A stretch of DNA of 64,000 nucleotides, taken from NCBI GenBank assembly GCA_965199945.1, contig OZ241354.1:3906001-3970000 (forward strand), written 5' to 3'. Below are positions 59,291 through 64,000 of the stretch, in pieces. Positions within the stretch are counted from its first letter, which is position 1. Each line of letters starts with the position of its first letter. This DNA comes from VXYL01 sp965199945. Lineage in GTDB: Bacteria > Pseudomonadota > Gammaproteobacteria > Pseudomonadales > Azotimanducaceae. Below the pieces are notes generated by a model that made no database searches, was not told the DNA's origin, and worked only from the letters and a program-made list of their open reading frames with translations. Both the position numbers and the translations under genes were made by a program.

Positions 59291-60487
59291 CTAGCGTGCG
59301 AGCCACCGAGCGAGCAGGCGCGTTGCAGCGGCGAGAAAGACAGGCTCCGCTTCCGGTTTCCTAGTGGCGCATCGCAAGGCGGCGTGGACGTACTTGACGA
59401 GGTGGGCGTCTTTCATGTCGCTCGCTTGGGAGACGACCTCGCCCCACGCCTGCATCGCGATGTCCTCGGATGCGCCTAGGCAGATGGCCACGGCGTCCGG
59501 CGATGCCGAAGCCAGCGCCTGCTGAAGAGCGGCAATCCCACGGCTCGCGTTGAGGCGGTGGGGCACGGGGGAAGGCCAGCCGGGGAACCCCAGCGCCGAG
59601 ACGAAGCCCGTCACGTAGGACAGCGCCACGATCGCTCCCGTGTCGTCGCCGCGGTCGACGAATCCCCAGGCCGCTTCCGACAACGTGAGACAGTGCGACC
59701 ATCCGTATTCCATGTCCGTCTCCGCCGTCAGCATCATGCGGGCCGCCGCGACGCAGGCCGTTCCCGCGGCCCCGAATGGCGTGCTGCCATCGACGCTGTC
59801 GATCTCGGCGACCTCCACTCCCTGGCCACGCGCCATCACGCCGCGTATTCCCGTATGCGGCGTGTCCACGCTCGACCGAGGAACGCCGCTCAAGAACTCG
59901 TCGAAGGCAGCCGGGCTTGCCCGCAGCAGCGGCCCAAGCTGTGGAATCACTGCGCCCTTCTCTGTGCTCGGGTCCTCGCGGTACGCTCGAATGAACATCT
60001 GCATGTGCGGCAGCAGCTTGCGCCGCACATCTAGGTCGGCGTTCAGCATATGGCCCAGCAGAATCTGGCCATGGCCGGCGCCGCCGACCTGCTGCAGAAC
60101 GCGCGTGGCCAAAGCCTGTCGATTCAGCCGACTCTCGGGCTGGCACATGGTTGCGGCCAAACAGCGACCAATCACCGGCCATGAGGCCGCCGCCAAGTCG
60201 TTTCCGCCCACGCGGTTGGTGGGATCGTCGGCTTGCCTAATCGCGGGTACTGCAACATCGGCGAAATCCCGCGCCGCTGCCGCGAGGTACCGCCGAGCAC
60301 CCTCTCGCCGTCGGGAGTCCACCAGCGGCAGCAGCAGGTAGCGCGCCATTACCTCCAAAGGCGCATGGATCTCGAGGCTCGACAGCCCAGACGTGCCGCT
60401 TTCCATCTCCGCCAGAGATGCCAAGAGAAGCGCACGGTCGCTGTCGTGCTCGTGGACACGCACGAAGTCGTCCAGATCAAAGGACAT
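59291..60487 (-). CDS. Hypothetical protein, mostly helical
   Basis: A 398-residue soluble protein from ATG 60487, family not recognised. It is Ala/Leu-rich with regular helix-like segments (LEVMARYLLLPLVDSRRREGA, AATRLLARWLAR) that may be HEAT-like repeats, and a middle segment VAARMMLTAETDMEYGWSH with several Met, Trp and His. It has no signal peptide. It starts 21 bases after the Uma2-family gene stop on the same strand, so the two are probably co-transcribed. Confidence 0.6.
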   Translation of the reverse strand: MSFDLDDFVRVHEHDSDRALLLASLAEMESGTSGLSSLEIHAPLEVMARYLLLPLVDSRRREGARRYLAAAARDFADVAVPAIRQADDPTNRVGGNDLAAASWPVIGRCLAATMCQPESRLNRQALATRVLQQVGGAGHGQILLGHMLNADLDVRRKLLPHMQMFIRAYREDPSTEKGAVIPQLGPLLRASPAAFDEFLSGVPRSSVDTPHTGIRGVMARGQGVEVAEIDSVDGSTPFGAAGTACVAAARMMLTAETDMEYGWSHCLTLSEAAWGFVDRGDDTGAIVALSYVTGFVSALGFPGWPSPVPHRLNASRGIAALQQALASASPDAVAICLGASEDIAMQAWGEVVSQASDMKDAHLVKYVHAALRCATRKPEAEPVFLAAATRLLARWLAR

Positions 60488-60508
60488 GGTTGTCAGCGGC
60501 GTCGCGTG

Positions 60509-61135
60509 TCACTCGGCCGCGAAGAGGTCCTGCACGACGACCGGAAAGTCCGGCAGGCACGCGCAAGCGGCGCTATCTCCTTTGTTGAAGATGCCGTGTT
60601 CTTCGTACTCGCCGTTCACGAGCGTCAAGACGGTTATCGTTTCGTCCTGCGGGTCGACAATCCAATACTCGGGAATGGCGGCTTCGGCATAGTCGAGGCG
60701 CTTGTCCACCGTGTCGCGGCGAGCGTCCCCCGGGCTCGTCACTTCAACGACAAGATCCGCGCCCAGCCAGAAGTCGTTCTGCCGACGCGGGTCGTCCGCT
60801 TTCAACAACAGCAGCAGGTCCGGTTCGCGGAACTTGCCGGCGCGGATACGAAGCCGCAGCGGGGCGAAGAACACCGCGCCGCCTCGTGCGCCAACGAACT
60901 CGTGAAAGGCAAGGAAAAGGAACTTCAGGATCGCTTGGTGTCGGGTCGTCGGCACGGGCAGAACGTCCAAATGGCCGTCTGTGAACTCGATCAGCCGGTT
61001 GCACCGCGCCGTCAGCTTCAAGTAGAGCGCCTCCGTCCAGCATCCCTGCAGCGACGACAGTTCCGCCACGGTGGATTCGTCGTCCGCCACGATTCGCCAC
61101 GGGAGTTGGTCGTGCGCGGCAGCCATCAGATCCAA
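60509..61135 (-). CDS. Uma2-family (DUF820) putative restriction-fold endonuclease
   Basis: A 208-residue PD-(D/E)XK-fold protein. The family core is clear: a His/Glu-rich helix HQAILKFLFLAFHEFVG, REPDLLLLL (catalytic Asp), ADLVVEVTSP (Glu pair) and DKRLDYAEAAIPEYWIVDPQ (Lys and Tyr). Uma2 proteins are abundant in cyanobacteria and in some proteobacteria and are often mobile; their substrate is unknown. ATG 61135 or 61126 may start it. The gene downstream on the same strand is an unknown helical protein. Confidence 0.85.
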   Translation of the reverse strand: MDLMAAAHDQLPWRIVADDESTVAELSSLQGCWTEALYLKLTARCNRLIEFTDGHLDVLPVPTTRHQAILKFLFLAFHEFVGARGGAVFFAPLRLRIRAGKFREPDLLLLLKADDPRRQNDFWLGADLVVEVTSPGDARRDTVDKRLDYAEAAIPEYWIVDPQDETITVLTLVNGEYEEHGIFNKGDSAACACLPDFPVVVQDLFAAE

Positions 61136-61552
61136 CGCTCCAGTTGCGCCATGCGATGCAGTGTGCGGAGGCGTGAACTGCGTGTCAAACAGGCGTTCGC
61201 GTGTCGCCGTCCCGACGCCGAAACGCCGACAGCCGTTGTGCTACGCTGGCCATCAAGCCAGCATGGACGAATCGAAGTGGGCTACCCCATCGGCTCCAAC
61301 CTGCGCGGATTGGCGCGAGCTACTTTCAGTCCGACATCCCGCCTTGGGAATTCGACATTCGTGCCGTGCCGCCAGGCACCGACCCAGTGCAGATCAGCGA
61401 CTGGCACCGCCGCCACGGACGCGCCAACAACGCAGACCGGAACATCGAACGCGCCGCCGAGGCGCTTGCGGAATTGCTGCCGGGACCCCCAAGCGGTTAC
61501 AAAGACCCCGACCGTGGACGTCAATGACCAATAGGCCCGGTGCCCGCCGAGG
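61136..61552 (+). pseudogene. Gap with a possible degraded coding remnant
   Basis: On the plus strand about 61320-61527 translates as YFQSDIPPWEFDIRAVPPGT and continues QISDWHRRHGRANNADRNIE, which looks like real protein, but the upstream part (GRIEVGYPIGSNLRGLARA, about 61260-61315) lies in another frame. No start with a ribosome site is found. It is probably the end of a decayed gene. Confidence 0.3.
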
Positions 61553-62083
61553 TCAACGGGCTTGCAATCGATAGATGGTGCCGGTGGTGTTGTCGAGGGC
61601 GTGGTTCATGGCCTCTTGGCGGCGCTCGCGGATGGGGGCGAAGCCTGAGTCGTCCTCTCCAACGGATTCGCCGTACTTGCGAAGGTAGGCTTCGACCACC
61701 TTGCTGCGCTCGTCGGCGTCCTGCACGACAACGGCGCGAAGCGGATAGACCGTGCCGGCAACGCGGGCGCGAACGCGGTCGTCCGTCTGCACCAGGCTGG
61801 CCCAGGTGGAACCGTCGGGGTCGGTGGCGACGTAGAGGTGGGGGCCGGTCGAGACGCTCCAGAGGTTCACCGAGTACGGGTCTTCGGGCCGCAGTTCCAG
61901 CTGGATCGTCTCTGGAACCGCGCCCCACTGCGCCGGCGGTTCCGCCGTCTCGCCGGTCAACTCTCCGCCGGCGAGCGGGCCCAGCGGCCCGCCGCAGGCG
62001 GCCAAGGCAAGCGCAGTCGCTGCCATGGCGCTGCGCTTGAAGTTGGACGCGAAGTCGGGATGCGTTGTCTTGCTTGCGGCCAA
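61553..62083 (-). CDS. Putative lipoprotein, DUF2255-like
   Basis: A protein of up to 176 residues (TTG 62083) or 157 from ATG 62026. The segment MAATALALAACGG is a lipobox, so it is probably a lipoprotein. The following domain (SVNLWSVSTGPHLYVATDPDGSTWASLVQ, here VSTGPHLYVATDPDG) and AYLRKYGE resemble the DUF2255 family of small beta-barrel proteins related to flavin-dependent nitroreductases. It begins six bases after the RND gene stop on the same strand and is probably the last gene of that operon. Confidence 0.6.
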   Translation of the reverse strand: MAASKTTHPDFASNFKRSAMAATALALAACGGPLGPLAGGELTGETAEPPAQWGAVPETIQLELRPEDPYSVNLWSVSTGPHLYVATDPDGSTWASLVQTDDRVRARVAGTVYPLRAVVVQDADERSKVVEAYLRKYGESVGEDDSGFAPIRERRQEAMNHALDNTTGTIYRLQAR

Positions 62084-62089
62084 ACGGAA

Positions 62090-64000
62090 CTACGCTGCCG
62101 ATGGCTGATCCGCTTGGCCCGCTCGACGCCACGTTGCCGCAACGCGCTGCGCCAACGGCGACGCCGCCGCCATCTCCGCAAGGATCAATATCGCCGGCAC
62201 CAGGAACAGCACGCCGATGCTGGAGAAGACCAGGCCGGCGCCCAGGCTGATGACCAGCGGCACCATGAAGCCGGTGATTTCGCTTTTGTCGTAGAGCAGC
62301 GGCAGCAGCCCCATTCCGGTGGTGGCCGTGGTGAGCAGAATGGCGCGGGCGCGATGGCGCGCCGCGGCGGCGATGGCGGCGATGTGCGGCAGGTCGGTGT
62401 CGCCGGCGCGAATCCGGTTGTAGCGGTCGAGCAGAATCAGCGTGTCGTTCACGGCCACGCCGGTGGCGGCGACGATGCCGAAGAAAGAAGGATTCGTGAG
62501 GTCGTAGCCGAGCACGAGGTGGCCAAGCACCGCGCCGACGGCCACCATCGGCAAAGTGGCGAAGGCGAGAAGCGGCTGCGCGAAGCTGCGCAGCTGGGAG
62601 GCGAGCAGGCCGTAGACGATCAGCAGCGCCAGGGGGAAGGACCACGCCAGCGTGTTCGCCATGCCGGTCTGATCGCGGGTGGCGGCGTGTTCCTGCACCA
62701 CCAGCCCAGGATGGCGCTCGAGCAATTCCGGCAGGCGTTCTTCGATCTGGCCGGCCACCGCCAGCGAGCCTGTTTCGTTCGCGTCGTACCAGCCGGCCAC
62801 CGTCGCAGCGAGGCGCCGGTCGATGCGCTGCACCTTCTCGTAGTCCCGCGTCTCCTCGATGCGCGCCACGGTGGAGAGCGGCACGCGGCCGGCGGGCGTG
62901 GTGATGCGTTCGTCGAGCAGATCGCGCAGGCTGCGGCGGCGTTCGCCGGGATAGCGCACCACCACCTTGATTTCGTCCTGTCCGCGTTGAATGCGCTGCG
63001 CTTCGACGCCGAAGAAGGCGTTGTGCAGCTGGCCGGCGACTTGGGCAGCCGTCAATCCGGCGGCGATGCCGGCCTCGGTGAGCTGAATGTCGTAGCGCCG
63101 TTTGCCGAGCACCATTGAATCCTGCACGTCCCACATCGCATCGACGCTGGCGTAGGCGCTTCTCAAATCCGCCGTTGCCTCGGCAAGCACGGCTTCGTCT
63201 TCGTGCAGCAACGCATGCGATACCGGGGTCGTGAACAGCGCGCCTGGGCCCCCAAGGTCGAAGGAGAGGATCCGCGCGCCATGGACGGGGCCCGTCGCAT
63301 GTCGCCAAAGGCGCTGGAAATCCGCCGCGGTGGCGGTGCGTTCGGGCGTGAGCGTCACGTCCACCGTGGCCAGGTGGTTGCCGACCTGGGGCCGCGCCGC
63401 GCCTTCGTAGGTGGTCGTCGGCTGTTGCTGCCCCACCAGCACGGCAACGGCGTCGATCACTCCGCCGGCTTGCCGGTCGGCCTCGCGGGCGGCAGCGGCA
63501 ATATGCCGCGCAGCCGCTTCCGTCACCTCGAATCGCGTGCCGATCGGCATGATGAGCGTGGCGCGCAGCCGATCGGCGCCTGGGGAAGGCGGGAACGCCG
63601 TGTAGCCGACGGCGCCGCTGGCCACAAGGCCGGCGGCCAACGCGACCAGGATCAACACGCCAACGACTGTGAGGTGCGGGAAGCGCACGGCCCAAGCGAT
63701 GGCGCGCACCAGCTTGCCCTGGACGAACTCGTCAAGCGCGGCGCGGGCTTTCGCTTGCCAATCGGCAAGGGGCGAGAGGCTCCACGGACGGACGCCTGCG
63801 AGATGCGCCGGCAGCACGCAGAAGACCTCGACGAGCGACACCGCAAGCACCAGGGCGACGACCACGGAAGACGCGGAGAACAGTTGCCCCCAAGCGTCGT
63901 CCAAGGGATAGAGGGCAAAGAAGGCGACCGCCGTGGTGAGGGCGCCGAACGTGACCGGCCCGGCCACGGCGCGCACGCCGGCGATGGCCGCGGCAAAGCC
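62090..64000 (-). CDS. RND-family efflux transporter permease, C-terminal part (partial at window edge)
   Basis: The frame is open to the right edge; about 636 residues are visible. It is an RND (AcrB/HAE1-like) proton-driven exporter: membrane helices at the start, a large periplasmic porter loop (GYTAFPPSPGADRLRATLIMPIGTRF region), a second block of helices with PMVAVGAVLGHLVLGYDL, FFGIVAATGVAVNDTLILLDRYNR and TTATTGMGLLPLLYDKS. The typical VNNAIV-like segment reads GVAVNDTLIL, as in heavier-metal and uncharacterised HAE relatives. The adaptor protein is not in the window. Substrate unknown. Confidence 0.9.
   Translation of the reverse strand, partial: GFAAAIAGVRAVAGPVTFGALTTAVAFFALYPLDDAWGQLFSASSVVVALVLAVSLVEVFCVLPAHLAGVRPWSLSPLADWQAKARAALDEFVQGKLVRAIAWAVRFPHLTVVGVLILVALAAGLVASGAVGYTAFPPSPGADRLRATLIMPIGTRFEVTEAAARHIAAAAREADRQAGGVIDAVAVLVGQQQPTTTYEGAARPQVGNHLATVDVTLTPERTATAADFQRLWRHATGPVHGARILSFDLGGPGALFTTPVSHALLHEDEAVLAEATADLRSAYASVDAMWDVQDSMVLGKRRYDIQLTEAGIAAGLTAAQVAGQLHNAFFGVEAQRIQRGQDEIKVVVRYPGERRRSLRDLLDERITTPAGRVPLSTVARIEETRDYEKVQRIDRRLAATVAGWYDANETGSLAVAGQIEERLPELLERHPGLVVQEHAATRDQTGMANTLAWSFPLALLIVYGLLASQLRSFAQPLLAFATLPMVAVGAVLGHLVLGYDLTNPSFFGIVAATGVAVNDTLILLDRYNRIRAGDTDLPHIAAIAAAARHRARAILLTTATTGMGLLPLLYDKSEITGFMVPLVISLGAGLVFSSIGVLFLVPAILILAEMAAASPLAQRVAATWRRAGQADQPSAA

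Noticed and set aside
59000..59364. Short plus-strand open frames in the gap after the 108-residue gene
   Set aside because: They lack ribosome sites, have biased composition and overlap the 59291-60487 gene.
1..64000. CRISPR arrays, tRNA and rRNA genes
   Set aside because: No regularly spaced repeats and no recognisable tRNA or rRNA segments were found by reading; a covariance-model scan was not possible.

Overview
The window comes from a GC-rich proteobacterium, most likely a gammaproteobacterium. The strongest evidence is the minus-strand block gyrA-serC-pheA-hisC-tyrA-cmk-rpsA-ihfB-lapA, with an mtaD-type deaminase and ubiG running divergently from gyrA; this is the pseudomonad-type supraoperon neighbourhood. 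Cobalamin synthesis (CobT), Flp/Tad pilus genes and several insertion sequences are also present. No tRNA, rRNA or CRISPR array was seen.

Layout. 0-4.7 kb: the 3' end of cobT, a fucosyltransferase-like gene, a nitronate monooxygenase, a membrane protein and an enoyl-CoA hydratase. 4.7-10.1 kb (minus strand): a WbpM-like sugar dehydratase/epimerase, a VapBC-type toxin-antitoxin pair, a WbpL/WecA-like glycosyl-phosphate transferase and an Rpn-type nuclease. 10.5-31.7 kb: a co-directional accessory island of about 21 kb. 31.9-34.7 kb (minus): a SIR2-domain protein, a sugar epimerase, ComEA and LapA. 34.7-44.6 kb: the supraoperon. 44.6-50.1 kb: mtaD, ubiG, carbonic anhydrase, a damaged DUF433/DUF5615 toxin-antitoxin pair and a frameshifted uvrD. 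50.2-55.2 kb: three insertion sequences, the last with a DruA-like domain fused to its ISAs1 transposase. 55.3-58.6 kb: flp, cpaA, cpaB and cpaC. 58.6-64 kb: unknown genes, an Uma2 nuclease, a lipoprotein and the 3' part of an RND efflux pump.

The island is the most notable part. In order it encodes a caspase-like protease, a membrane-anchored pentapeptide-repeat protein, an FHA protein, a PP2C phosphatase, two periplasmic trypsin-like proteins each carrying a coiled coil, a membrane helix and a cytoplasmic FHA domain (the first lacks its catalytic serine), a Ser/Thr kinase with FHA, a MotA/TolQ-like channel subunit, a MotB/ExbD-like partner with a DUF2135-type domain, a second PP2C, a second kinase with periplasmic PEGA and sulfatase-modifying-factor domains, a secreted relative of that kinase ectodomain, a GspG-PEGA-TonB fusion, an ankyrin protein and an outer-membrane barrel candidate. 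Most neighbouring genes overlap or nearly touch. I infer a trans-envelope phospho-signalling system that couples a proton-driven motor and FHA-regulated proteases to a caspase effector, perhaps for defence or envelope stress; that role is a hypothesis.

The island lies between a WbpV/WbpK-like epimerase and the WbpL-like and WbpM-like genes, all on the minus strand. It therefore appears to sit in, or to have split, an O-antigen-type locus downstream of ihfB. Several genes carry apparent frameshifts (uvrD, an IS transposase, the fucosyltransferase and possibly the caspase), which could be real decay or assembly error.
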